Positions 12,919 through 21,849 of a stretch of 45,673 nt of DNA are shown in pieces. Source of the stretch: Bryobacter sp. (GTDB lineage Bacteria; Acidobacteriota; Terriglobia; Bryobacterales; Bryobacteraceae); NCBI GenBank assembly GCA_025356215.1, contig JANXUM010000392.1, positions 1 through 45,673 of the forward strand. The letters are read 5' to 3'. A program made the position numbers and the translations under genes. The notes beneath the pieces are model-generated. The model searched no databases, was not told the origin of the DNA, and saw only the letters and a list, made by a program, of their open reading frames with translations. The number at the start of each line of letters is the position of its first letter. Position 1 is the first letter of the stretch.

Positions 12919-13828
12919 GTCTCGTTCTTACTCGCCCAATCATACCCCGCCGCATGGAGTGTATGCGGCCGCGATCACGCCGATTCGCGAGCGGTCCAAC
13001 ACCGTGGATCTCGGTGCCGCGATGGAGATCGTGGACTTTCTGGCCGCCTCCCCCGCCGAGGGAATCAGCCTTCTCGGAACCACCGGCAACTTCCTCCACT
13101 TCGACATTGAAGAGCGGGAGAAGCTGATCGCCTTTGGCGTAAAACGGTGTCCCAAACCGGTGGCCGTGAACGTATCGCATTCCACTCTCGATGTCACCGT
13201 CTATCTGGCCGAGCATGCCGCCGCATCCGGAGCCGCCTTTGCGCTGGTGCTGCCACCTTACTACTTCCGCTACTGCGCTGAACAACTGGAGGCCTTCTTC
13301 CTGCGCCTGGGAGAGCGGGTGGGTGGGCACTTGCCGCTATACCTCTACAACATCCCATTCTTCACGGCGCCCATCCCCGTCGAAATGGCCGGGCGCCTGT
13401 TGAGCGGTGGCCTCTATCAGGGGATCAAGGATTCCTCCGGCAAGCCGGAATATCTTGAAGCCCTGGCCGGGACTGGGGCCACGCTCCTGGTAGGAAACGA
13501 CTCAGCCCTTTGCGTATCGCGGAGGCAGGTTGCGGTGGGCGTACTCAGTGGCTGCGCGGCAGCGGTGCCGGAGTTGATCTGCGCTCTCGACGTCGCGGTG
13601 GCCTCTGGCGATGCCGCGCGTGAGGCGGTGTTGGCCGCGCGGCTCGGCGAGTTCATCGCTTGGCTGGATCGTTTTCCGACGCCATTTGGGGTCGAAGAGG
13701 CTTGCCGCATGCGCAAACTCCCGGCGCGGCCCGAGACCGCCTGGCTTGGCACCGCGCCTCTTGAAGATTTCCGGCGCTGGTTTCCGGATTGGTTGCCGCA
13801 GGTTTTGCGCGAAGTGAAAGGACTGTGA
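12917..13828 (+). CDS. Dihydrodipicolinate synthase family (DapA-like aldolase) protein
   Basis: HGVYAAAITPI...LLGTTGNFLHFDIEEREKLI...LPLYLYNIPFFTAPIPVEMAGRLL...YQGIKDSSGKPEYL (Schiff-base Lys region IKDSSG); ATG at 12917 or GTG at 12960 possible. Confidence 0.9.
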   Translation: MSRSYSPNHTPPHGVYAAAITPIRERSNTVDLGAAMEIVDFLAASPAEGISLLGTTGNFLHFDIEEREKLIAFGVKRCPKPVAVNVSHSTLDVTVYLAEHAAASGAAFALVLPPYYFRYCAEQLEAFFLRLGERVGGHLPLYLYNIPFFTAPIPVEMAGRLLSGGLYQGIKDSSGKPEYLEALAGTGATLLVGNDSALCVSRRQVAVGVLSGCAAAVPELICALDVAVASGDAAREAVLAARLGEFIAWLDRFPTPFGVEEACRMRKLPARPETAWLGTAPLEDFRRWFPDWLPQVLREVKGL

Positions 13829-13840
13829 ATCTAAAAGACG

Positions 13841-15217
13841 ATGACGCCTGACGAATTTCGCACCTATGGCTACGCGGCCATCGACTGGGTTGCGCACTAC
13901 CTTGAGAACACTCGCGACTACCCGGTGCTCGCCGATACGGAACCGGGGTCTTTGATCGCCGCCCTGCCCGCTCAAGGCCCCGAGCTGCCTGAGTCATTCG
14001 ACCAGATCCTGGAAGACTTCGAACGCGAGATCGTCCCGCGCAATACGCAGTGGAACCACCCGCGCTTTCTCGGCTACTTCGCCAACTCGTCGACGCCCGA
14101 GAGCATCATCGCCGAGATGCTGGCGGCCGCGCTGAACCCGAACGCAATGCTCTGGAAGTCGTCGCCTGCCGCCACCGAGCTTGAGCAAGTGACGCTGGGC
14201 TGGCTGCGGCAGTGGATGGGCCTGGAGGACGGTTGGTTCGGCCAGATCCTCGATACGGCATCCACCAGCACCTTCCACGCCATTGTTGCCGCGCGCGTCC
14301 GAAAAGGCCACAAAAGCTCAGACGGCGCGCTCACGCTCTATGCCAGCAAGCATGCCCACAGTTCGATTGAGAAGGGTGCGATGGCGGCCGGTGTCGCCCG
14401 TGAGAATGTGCGGCTGATCGATGTCGATGACGAGTTCCGGATGCGTGCGGACCTGCTGGAAGAGGCGATCGCCGCCGATCTGACGGCGGGCCTGGTGCCT
14501 TTCTGCGTGATCCCGACCATCGGCACCACCAGTGTCGCCGCGATTGACCCAGTGCCCGCCGTCATTGAGATCGCCCGCCGCCATGGCCTGTGGGTGCACG
14601 TCGATTGCGCCTACGGTGGCAGCACGGCGATTGATCCGCGCTATCGATGGGCTTTTGATGGGTTGGACCAAGCAGATTCGCTGGTGGTGAATCCGCACAA
14701 GTGGCTCTTTGTGCCGATGGACCTCAGTGTCTTCTACTGCCGCAACGCCGAGTGGCTGCGGGATGCCTTCTCGCTGGTGCCGGAGTATCTACGCACGCAG
14801 GACAACCCGCTGGCGCTGAACCTGCATGAGTATGGGTTGCCGCTGGGCCGGCGCTTCCGCTCTCTGAAGCTATGGTTTACGATGCGCGCCTATGGTCGGG
14901 TGCGTTTGGCTGGCCTCATTCACGAGCAGATCGAAGACGCCAAGCGCTTGGCCAGTCTGATTGTGGCGCACCCGGATTATGAGGTCTGTGCGCCGGTCCA
15001 TTTCTCGCTGATCGTGTTTCGGCACAAGCGTTCAGATGCGCACAACAAGGCGCTGCTGGAGCGGCTAAACGCGACCGGCAAAGTGCTGCTGTCACCCAAT
15101 GTGCTGAACGGCAAGCAGGTGATCCGGTTGGCGATCGGGAACATCCAAACCAATTGGGCTGACTTGGCCGAGGTATGGGGGATGATCGAAAAGCTAGGAA
15201 GCCTTGAGCTCGAATGA
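13841..15217 (+). CDS. Pyridoxal-dependent decarboxylase (aromatic-L-amino-acid decarboxylase family)
   Basis: [63 protein letters not shown] (PLP-lysine motif NPHKW). Confidence 0.95.
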   Translation: MTPDEFRTYGYAAIDWVAHYLENTRDYPVLADTEPGSLIAALPAQGPELPESFDQILEDFEREIVPRNTQWNHPRFLGYFANSSTPESIIAEMLAAALNPNAMLWKSSPAATELEQVTLGWLRQWMGLEDGWFGQILDTASTSTFHAIVAARVRKGHKSSDGALTLYASKHAHSSIEKGAMAAGVARENVRLIDVDDEFRMRADLLEEAIAADLTAGLVPFCVIPTIGTTSVAAIDPVPAVIEIARRHGLWVHVDCAYGGSTAIDPRYRWAFDGLDQADSLVVNPHKWLFVPMDLSVFYCRNAEWLRDAFSLVPEYLRTQDNPLALNLHEYGLPLGRRFRSLKLWFTMRAYGRVRLAGLIHEQIEDAKRLASLIVAHPDYEVCAPVHFSLIVFRHKRSDAHNKALLERLNATGKVLLSPNVLNGKQVIRLAIGNIQTNWADLAEVWGMIEKLGSLELE

Positions 15218-17206
15218 GACGCTCGGGTCGGTGTTCTCGCCCGCGTGGCGAGAGAGCCGCTGGATCTGCATCTCAAGCGCAAGCAGGCTTTGTTGCACGT
15301 CTTCTTGGCGGGCGGCCTGAACGGCATCCATCAGGCGCACGGCACTCTCGGCCACGCTAACGGCGGCGATGCGCTCGGCCGCACTGCGGATCTTGCGGAT
15401 CTCGCGCTCAACAGCAGGGCGGTCGTCGCGCGACACGGCCGTCTGGATCTTCTCAATGCGCTCGGGGGCCATCTGGAGGAATAGCAGCAACATGCCCTGG
15501 AACAGGCTGCTGTCATTGTCGGTGAGGCGCGCGGCCAAGCCGCGGTCGATCGCCTGAAGCGGAGCAACCTCGGGAATCGCTGGCGTCTCCACCATCGTCG
15601 GCGCCGCCGGGACGCTAACGGCGACAGGCTCCAACGCCGCGTCAATGTAACGCATGATCGTATGTACGAGGGTTGTCGGGTTGACGGGTTTGGAGACGTA
15701 GTCGTTCATGCCGGCGGCGATGCAGCGCTCGCGGTCGCCCGTCATGGCGTGGGCCGTCATTGCGATGATCGGCAGCTTTCGCAACCCCAACTCTTCACGG
15801 ATTTTGCGCGTGGCCTCGATGCCGTCCATGTAAGGCATCTGCACGTCCATTAACACGAGGTCAAAGACAGCGTTCTGAGCAGCGGCCAGCGCCTCAAGCC
15901 CATTGGACGCCACCTCGACATGAAAGCCGCGTTTACTGAGGATCGCGAGTACAACTTTCTGGTTGACGGCGTTGTCCTCGACCAGCAGAATCTGCGGAGA
16001 CCGCCCGTCGAGCGATACCCGCTCGCCGCCGTTGGCTTTCTTGTCGGCCTCAACATGCTTGGACTTGGTGGCAACCTCAAGGTTGAGCCGGACGAAGAAT
16101 TTACTGCCCTTGCCCTCGACGCTCTCCACCCAGATCCGACCGCCGAACATCTCCACAAGGCGCCGGGTAATGGTCAGGCCCAGGCCGGTGCCGCCAAAGC
16201 GCCGCGTAATGCTACCGTCGGCTTGCGTGAACTTGTCGAAAATCTTCTCGAGCTTGTCCGGGGGGATTCCAACGCCCGTATCCTCCACTGAAAGATCGAA
16301 TTCGATCTTCGCGTCCTTGGTGCCACCGACCGTCCGCAGGTATACCTTGACGTGACCGCTTTCTGTGAATTTGATGGCGTTGCTCAGCAGGTTGCCGATC
16401 ACTTGGCGCAGACGCATCGGGTCGCCATATACGGTTTCGGCCACTTCCGGGCTCACCTCGGCCGTAAGCTCGATCCGCTTCTGGCGGGCCCGTGCCTGAT
16501 GCGTTTTGATCGACTCGTTCACCACTGACTTGAGTTGAAAGGGGATCCGCTCGAGGGCCATCTTGCCGCTCTCGATTTTGGAAAGGTCGAGGATATCGTT
16601 CAACAGGGCGAGCAAGGAATGGGCGCAACGCTGGGCCGTCTCCAGTTCTTCGCGCTGATCGCCGTTGAGCGAACTCTCCAGTACTACGTCCAGCATGCCG
16701 AGGATGCCGTTCATCGGCGTGCGCAACTCGTGAGACATGTTTGCCAGGAATTCACTTTTAGCCTGGCTGGCGGCCATGGCGCGCTCCATGGCTTCGCGCA
16801 ATGCGTCGGTGCGCTGCTGGATGCGCGCCTCCAGCATCTCGCGGTGATCCTCAATCTGGCGGTCTCGCTCTTTGAGGGCGTGGATCGTTTCGTTGAAGAC
16901 CTCTCCGACAAACTGAATCTCGTCCCCGGTGCGGCTGACGTTGATTTTCTCGAGGCGCCCGTTCTGCACCCGTTTCATGCCCGCGGCGAGGTTCTCCAGC
17001 GGCTTGGCCATCAGGGTGACTGTGAAGCGACCGATGGCGAGGGCGACCAAGAGGAGAATCGCGAACATAAGCACGCCCTTGCCCAGATCGAACATGTGGT
17101 GGTGCACGTCGTAGCCAATTACGACGAGCACGATCCAGCCCACCAAGACCGATGTAAACATCGAGAACTTAGTGGCTAGAGATCGCGACTTGGGGCTCTT
17201 TCGCAA
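15194..17206 (-). CDS. Hybrid sensor histidine kinase/response regulator (2 TM, HAMP, HisKA, HATPase, REC, degenerate Hpt-like C-terminus)
   Basis: [24 protein letters not shown] (H box), [18 protein letters not shown] (N box), [36 protein letters not shown] (G boxes), [13 protein letters not shown]...[21 protein letters not shown] (REC). Confidence 0.96.
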   Translation of the reverse strand: MRKSPKSRSLATKFSMFTSVLVGWIVLVVIGYDVHHHMFDLGKGVLMFAILLLVALAIGRFTVTLMAKPLENLAAGMKRVQNGRLEKINVSRTGDEIQFVGEVFNETIHALKERDRQIEDHREMLEARIQQRTDALREAMERAMAASQAKSEFLANMSHELRTPMNGILGMLDVVLESSLNGDQREELETAQRCAHSLLALLNDILDLSKIESGKMALERIPFQLKSVVNESIKTHQARARQKRIELTAEVSPEVAETVYGDPMRLRQVIGNLLSNAIKFTESGHVKVYLRTVGGTKDAKIEFDLSVEDTGVGIPPDKLEKIFDKFTQADGSITRRFGGTGLGLTITRRLVEMFGGRIWVESVEGKGSKFFVRLNLEVATKSKHVEADKKANGGERVSLDGRSPQILLVEDNAVNQKVVLAILSKRGFHVEVASNGLEALAAAQNAVFDLVLMDVQMPYMDGIEATRKIREELGLRKLPIIAMTAHAMTGDRERCIAAGMNDYVSKPVNPTTLVHTIMRYIDAALEPVAVSVPAAPTMVETPAIPEVAPLQAIDRGLAARLTDNDSSLFQGMLLLFLQMAPERIEKIQTAVSRDDRPAVEREIRKIRSAAERIAAVSVAESAVRLMDAVQAARQEDVQQSLLALEMQIQRLSRHAGENTDPSVSFELKAS

Positions 17207-17364
17207 GGGTACTCTGGCCTCGGTAAAGGCGGGAATGCCGTCCTTCTAAGGTATTTCGGCAGTTTTAGTGTGTCACGTTAGGCCAAGTTGTCCCATCGGT
17301 CAAACTACTTAGGACCCTGGCGAAAAAGTACCAATTGGACTGCTTTGCTAAACTCACCCCAGAG

Positions 17365-18285
17365 ATGGACCCTTCCCCCCGGCTAGCCACGTCCCTGTGC
17401 GGGATCGCGCTCGAAAACCCCGTGCTGGCGGCTTCGGGCACCTTCGCCTACGGAATCGAGTTTGCTGAGATCACGGACCTGAACCGGATTGGCGGCATTG
17501 TCGTTAAAGGACTTAGCCGCGCGCCGATCGCCGGCAACGCTCCGCCCCGGCTTTGGGAGACGGCTAGCGGGATGATCAACTCGATCGGCCTACAGAACAT
17601 CGGCGTGGGCGAGTTTATCCGCACCAAGCTGCCGGCACTGGCACGCTACCGGACCAAGATCGTCGCCAACGTTTTCGGGTACGAGACCGATGACTACCTG
17701 GAGGTGATCCGGGCGCTCGAGGACGCCCCTGGGATCGCGGCTTACGAGATCAACGTCTCGTGCCCAAACACCAAGCACGGCGGCATCTTCTTCTCATCCG
17801 ACCCGGGGTTGCTAACCGGCCTCGTAGGCGAGATCCGCAAGTTGACTCGCCGACCGGTCATCGTCAAGCTATCGCCAAACGTGGCCAAAATCGACCCGTT
17901 GGCGCGGGCGGCGCAGGACGCGGGGGCCGATGCGATCTCCCTGGTAAACACTGTGATCTCGCTGGCGATTGACGCGCGAACGCGGCGGCCGCGGATTGGG
18001 GCGGGCTTTGGTGGCCTGAGTGGCCCGGCGATCAAGCCGATCGCCCTGCGCTTGGTCTATGAAGCGGCCAAGGCGGTAACAATCCCGGTGATCGGGCTGG
18101 GCGGCATCGCGACAGGCGAGGACGCGGCGGAGTTTCTGATCGCCGGGGCGAGCGCAGTCGAGGTGGGCACGGCAACCTTCTGGGACCCCGAGGCACCAGC
18201 GCGAATCGCCCGCGAGCTGGACGAGTTCTGCCGCGAGCAGGGCGTCGCGCATGTGCGCGATCTGACCGCTACGCTACAGTTTTAG
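17365..18285 (+). CDS. pyrD: Dihydroorotate dehydrogenase (class 1B-like)
   Basis: ATSLCGIALENPVLAASGTFAYGIEF, YEINVSCPNTKHGG, VKLSPNVAKIDPLARAAQDAGADAISLVNTV, PVIGLGGIATGEDAAEFLIAGASAVEVGTA. Confidence 0.95.
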   Translation: MDPSPRLATSLCGIALENPVLAASGTFAYGIEFAEITDLNRIGGIVVKGLSRAPIAGNAPPRLWETASGMINSIGLQNIGVGEFIRTKLPALARYRTKIVANVFGYETDDYLEVIRALEDAPGIAAYEINVSCPNTKHGGIFFSSDPGLLTGLVGEIRKLTRRPVIVKLSPNVAKIDPLARAAQDAGADAISLVNTVISLAIDARTRRPRIGAGFGGLSGPAIKPIALRLVYEAAKAVTIPVIGLGGIATGEDAAEFLIAGASAVEVGTATFWDPEAPARIARELDEFCREQGVAHVRDLTATLQF

Positions 18286-18287
18286 AC

Positions 18288-18665
18288 ATGAGGCAAGTAA
18301 TCTCGACCGACGCCGCGCCGCAGGCGATCGGGCCGTATTCCCAGGCGATCGTGTACAACGGGGTGGCCTATTTGAGCGGGCAGATTCCGCTCGACCCTGC
18401 GACCGGGCAGATTGTCGAGGGCGGAATCGAAGAGCAGACGACGCGGGTGCTCGAGAATCTGGGTGCCGTGCTGACGGCGGCCGGTGCGACTTTTGCGACG
18501 GTGCTGAAGACGACGATTTTCGTCAAGGACATGAACGACTTCGCCAAGGTGAACGAGATCTACGCCAAGTATTTCCCGGTGAATCCGCCGGCGCGGGCGA
18601 CGGTACAGGCGGCGAAACTGCCGCGCGACGTCATGGTTGAAATTGAGGCGATCGCGGCCGTTTAG
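18288..18665 (+). CDS. RidA family reactive intermediate/imine deaminase (copy 1)
   Basis: STDAAPQAIGPYSQAIVYNGVAYLSGQIPLDPATGQIVEGGIEEQTTRVLENLGAVL...PARATVQAAKLPRDVMVEIEAIA. Confidence 0.95.
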   Translation: MRQVISTDAAPQAIGPYSQAIVYNGVAYLSGQIPLDPATGQIVEGGIEEQTTRVLENLGAVLTAAGATFATVLKTTIFVKDMNDFAKVNEIYAKYFPVNPPARATVQAAKLPRDVMVEIEAIAAV

Positions 18666-19774
18666 ACCCAAAGAAGCGGCTGGCGGATGGGGTAGTTGCG
18701 GATGGTTTCTTCGACGGTCGGGTCGGGGTTGAGCTTGCGCCAAAGGGCGATATAAGCGGGCTTGTCGAGGGCGATGCCAGCGAAAACCAGAGCGGCCTGG
18801 CGCACCGGCCATTGGTCGTGATACATGACGTCGGGAGCGAGGGGCCAGCTTTTTTTGTCGGCGATGTAGGGGACCATGTACTCCATCGCTTTCTTCATGC
18901 CGCGGCCGTCGGGGAGTTCAAAGTGCCAGAGGCTTTCCTGGGGGCTGGAGAGGGTCTGGCAGATGCTGGCCATCGCCTCCAAATTGAACAGCGAATAGCC
19001 GTAGGGCTTGGTGCGGCGCAACTCCAAGGGGAAGCTGCCGTTGGCAGCGACTTGGCCGGGAACGTGGAGGGTCTTAAAGCGCTCGCGGCAGAGGGCCATC
19101 AGTGAGGCGTCGCCGGTGTAGCGGGCGAATTCGGCCACTTGCATCGTCCAGCAGGTGCCGTGGTTGTTCTTGGCGTCGCGCTCGTCCTTGCCGTTCTGGT
19201 GGGTGGTCATCCATTCGAGGTACTGGCGAAACCAGGGACGGACATCGACGTTGGTAAGCAGGCCCGCGGCGCGGGCGACTTCAACCAGATGGAGCGTATC
19301 GATGATGCCGATGCCGCGTCCGGTAAAGCGGCCCTTGATGGCTTGGGCGTAGAGCAGGTTGGGGTTTAGGCGAGTGGCTTCGTCGATGAACCAGGCTCGT
19401 AAATGGCGGGCGGCGTGGGCGGCGTACTTGGCGTCCCTGGTGATCTTCCAGGCGGCGGTGAGCGCGGGAACCTGGACTGAGAGGCGCATGAGGGCTTGGC
19501 GGTGGGCGACGAAGTTATCGGGGTTGGTCATGCCGTCGCGCTGGATATAAGGGGCGCCGGGGTCTTTGGGGTCGGGCCACCAGTAGTCGCCTTCGCTGAA
19601 GAAATCATGCTTGCCACCAGCGGAGCGCGGGCTGGAACTGGTTGTGATCGTGAGGGGCGATTCGTTCAGGTACTTGTCGGCGGCGCTGAGGACACGCTTG
19701 CGGTCGATGCTGGCAATGTCGACAGTGGCTGCTGCGAGCGCAGCGGGAAGGGCGAGGAAGAGGCGTCGATTCAT
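18662..19774 (-). CDS. Alginate lyase family protein (PL5/Alginate_lyase-like)
   Basis: SAGGKHDFFSEGDYWWPDPKDPGAPYIQRDGMTNPDNF, AKNNHGTCWTMQVAEFARYTGD. Confidence 0.88.
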   Translation of the reverse strand: MNRRLFLALPAALAAATVDIASIDRKRVLSAADKYLNESPLTITTSSSPRSAGGKHDFFSEGDYWWPDPKDPGAPYIQRDGMTNPDNFVAHRQALMRLSVQVPALTAAWKITRDAKYAAHAARHLRAWFIDEATRLNPNLLYAQAIKGRFTGRGIGIIDTLHLVEVARAAGLLTNVDVRPWFRQYLEWMTTHQNGKDERDAKNNHGTCWTMQVAEFARYTGDASLMALCRERFKTLHVPGQVAANGSFPLELRRTKPYGYSLFNLEAMASICQTLSSPQESLWHFELPDGRGMKKAMEYMVPYIADKKSWPLAPDVMYHDQWPVRQAALVFAGIALDKPAYIALWRKLNPDPTVEETIRNYPIRQPLLWV

Positions 19775-19819
19775 TGCGAGGGTCTATCGGATAGGATACT
19801 CGCAAAGGATACCCACACT

Positions 19820-21247
19820 ATGCCGGGAACCCGTCGTGAGTTTATCGCCGCCACTGCCACTGCTGGCCTGGCCCAAGGGCCGCCGAAGCGGCCCAATATT
19901 GTGTTTCTGATGCCGGATCAACATCGGGCGCAGGCGGTGGGATGCCTGGGCAACGCCGACGTACGCACGCCGCATATCGACCATTTTGCGAGCCAGGGGC
20001 TGACGCTGGAGAACACCTTTGCCAACACGCCGGTGTGCTGCCCGGCGCGAGCGGTGCTGCTGACGGGCCAATACTGCCATCGCAACGGAATGGTAGCCAA
20101 CGACCTGCACCTGCGCGAGGACGGCGTCTCGTTCGCCAAGATCCTGGCGGCGAATGGATACCGTACCGGCTTTGTCGGCAAGTGGCATCTGGACGGCGGC
20201 AAGCGGATGCCCGGGTTTGTGCCGCCCGGAGCGCGTCGCCAGGGCTATCAATATTGGGCGGCCAATCAGTGCAGCCATCAGCACTTCAACAACACGATCT
20301 TTCGCGACACGCCGGAGCCGATTCACCTCGATCGATTTGAGGCCGATGCTTATGCCGATTATGGGATCGAGTTCATTCAGCAAGCCAAGGCGGCGGGCGA
20401 CCCGTTCTATCTGACGGTGCAGTGGGGGCCGCCGCATGATCCTTACAAAGCGCCACCGGAGTATCGCAATCAATATGACGCCGCCAAGTTGGCGATGCGT
20501 CCCAACTGGGTGGAGAAGGTGGGGTGTCCGGGGCCCCGGGAGATTGCCGAATACTACGGCATGGTGACGGCCATCGATGACGCGACGGGGAAGATCCTGA
20601 AGGCGCTGGACGAGATGGGGCTGGCGGAGAATACGATCGTCCTGTATTCGTCCGACCATGGCGACATGCTGGGATCGCAGGGGGAGCGCCTGAAGCGCAA
20701 GCCGTGGGAGGAGTCGATCAAGGTGCCGGGCTTCTTGCGCTGGCCGGGTAGGATCAAGCCCGCGTCGCGGACCAAGGCCTTCTTCACGCACGTCGATTTT
20801 GCACCGACATTGCTGGGGCTGGCAGGGATCCAGGCGCCGAAGGCGATGCAGGGGCGGGATTTGAGCCCTTACCTGCTCACGGGCAAGGGCAAGATGCCCG
20901 ACGAGGCGTTTTTTCAGATCTTTGGACCGTTTAGCGGGGATGGGACGCATGGCGGGTGGCGGGGCGTGCGGACCGAGCGGTACATGTATGCGCGGTATGC
21001 GGACAAGCCGTGGCTGTTGTACGACTTGGAGCGGGACCCTTACCAGCGTAAGAATCTCGTGGGAGAGAACAAGAAGCTTGAGGCCGAGCTGGAAGTTCGG
21101 CTCAAACATTGGATGGCGGAGACTCAGGATTCATGGAGCTACAACTGGACTGCGCCGGTGGAGGATGGGGGGCGGCTGTATCAGGACCGGAGCTTTGATT
21201 CCGTACAGCAGTATTTAGATTGGGCGAAGAATGGAAAAACGGGCTAG
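19820..21247 (+). CDS. Sulfatase (type I, FGly-dependent)
   Basis: PNIVFLMPDQHRAQAVGCLGN, NTPVCCPARAVLLTGQY (CxPxR sulfatase signature), FVGKWHLDGG, VLYSSDHGDMLG; ATG at 19820 within longer ORF. Confidence 0.95.
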   Translation: MPGTRREFIAATATAGLAQGPPKRPNIVFLMPDQHRAQAVGCLGNADVRTPHIDHFASQGLTLENTFANTPVCCPARAVLLTGQYCHRNGMVANDLHLREDGVSFAKILAANGYRTGFVGKWHLDGGKRMPGFVPPGARRQGYQYWAANQCSHQHFNNTIFRDTPEPIHLDRFEADAYADYGIEFIQQAKAAGDPFYLTVQWGPPHDPYKAPPEYRNQYDAAKLAMRPNWVEKVGCPGPREIAEYYGMVTAIDDATGKILKALDEMGLAENTIVLYSSDHGDMLGSQGERLKRKPWEESIKVPGFLRWPGRIKPASRTKAFFTHVDFAPTLLGLAGIQAPKAMQGRDLSPYLLTGKGKMPDEAFFQIFGPFSGDGTHGGWRGVRTERYMYARYADKPWLLYDLERDPYQRKNLVGENKKLEAELEVRLKHWMAETQDSWSYNWTAPVEDGGRLYQDRSFDSVQQYLDWAKNGKTG

Positions 21248-21307
21248 GCGCTTTAGAATGCGAGAAACATTCCTGAAAAATGTCGTGAATCGCAATCCGA
21301 CCGGGGT

Positions 21308-21652
21308 CTACTTCGCTTCGCGGGGGGCTTTGGCGTCTGGCACATATTGGCTCCAAAGCTGGGTCTTTTGGAGCGAGCGCATTGCGGAATCCAATTTTTC
21401 GGCCTTGCGGGCGGGCCATGCGAGGCCTTTGGATTGGTTGTAGTCGTCAGTAAAGGCGCGCATGGCGTCGAGTACTTGGTTGAAACGCTTATGGAATTCC
21501 GCCAACTGCGCATCGATTTTGGTTTTCTCAGCGGTGGAGGCAGCTTTGGAGTCCGCCAAGGCACCTTTCTCGACCGCTTCCATGGTTCTAACCAAATCAC
21601 TCGCCGCGACCGGAAAAGTGATCGCGCAGAGCAGCAAACAGGTTCGTAGCAT
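21308..21652 (-). CDS. Small hypothetical secreted protein
   Basis: 114-aa ORF with signal-peptide-like start MLRTCLLLCAITFPVAAS and a charged helical body; competing ORF 21253-21714 in another frame has low-quality composition. Confidence 0.6.
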   Translation of the reverse strand: MLRTCLLLCAITFPVAASDLVRTMEAVEKGALADSKAASTAEKTKIDAQLAEFHKRFNQVLDAMRAFTDDYNQSKGLAWPARKAEKLDSAMRSLQKTQLWSQYVPDAKAPREAK

Positions 21653-21849
21653 CGTCTTTGGGCCTCCTTTACGTGGCTCGCTAAGGTACCTATCGGCGAT
21701 GAAGACAGTCCCAATAGGGTGCCTCGAATGGCCGTCTACCGATAGACACGGGAAATCGCTGCGTTTCGGATCATTCCGTTGAAATCTGTTTGTAACATTT
21801 GACGGCTACAATAGCAAGCCTCATCACGCCAAAGGGTAGTTGCGGAGGC

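Noticed and set aside
19784-21109. 441-aa minus-strand ORF opposite the sulfatase
   Set aside because: Antisense to an unambiguous sulfatase; composition typical of a reverse frame.
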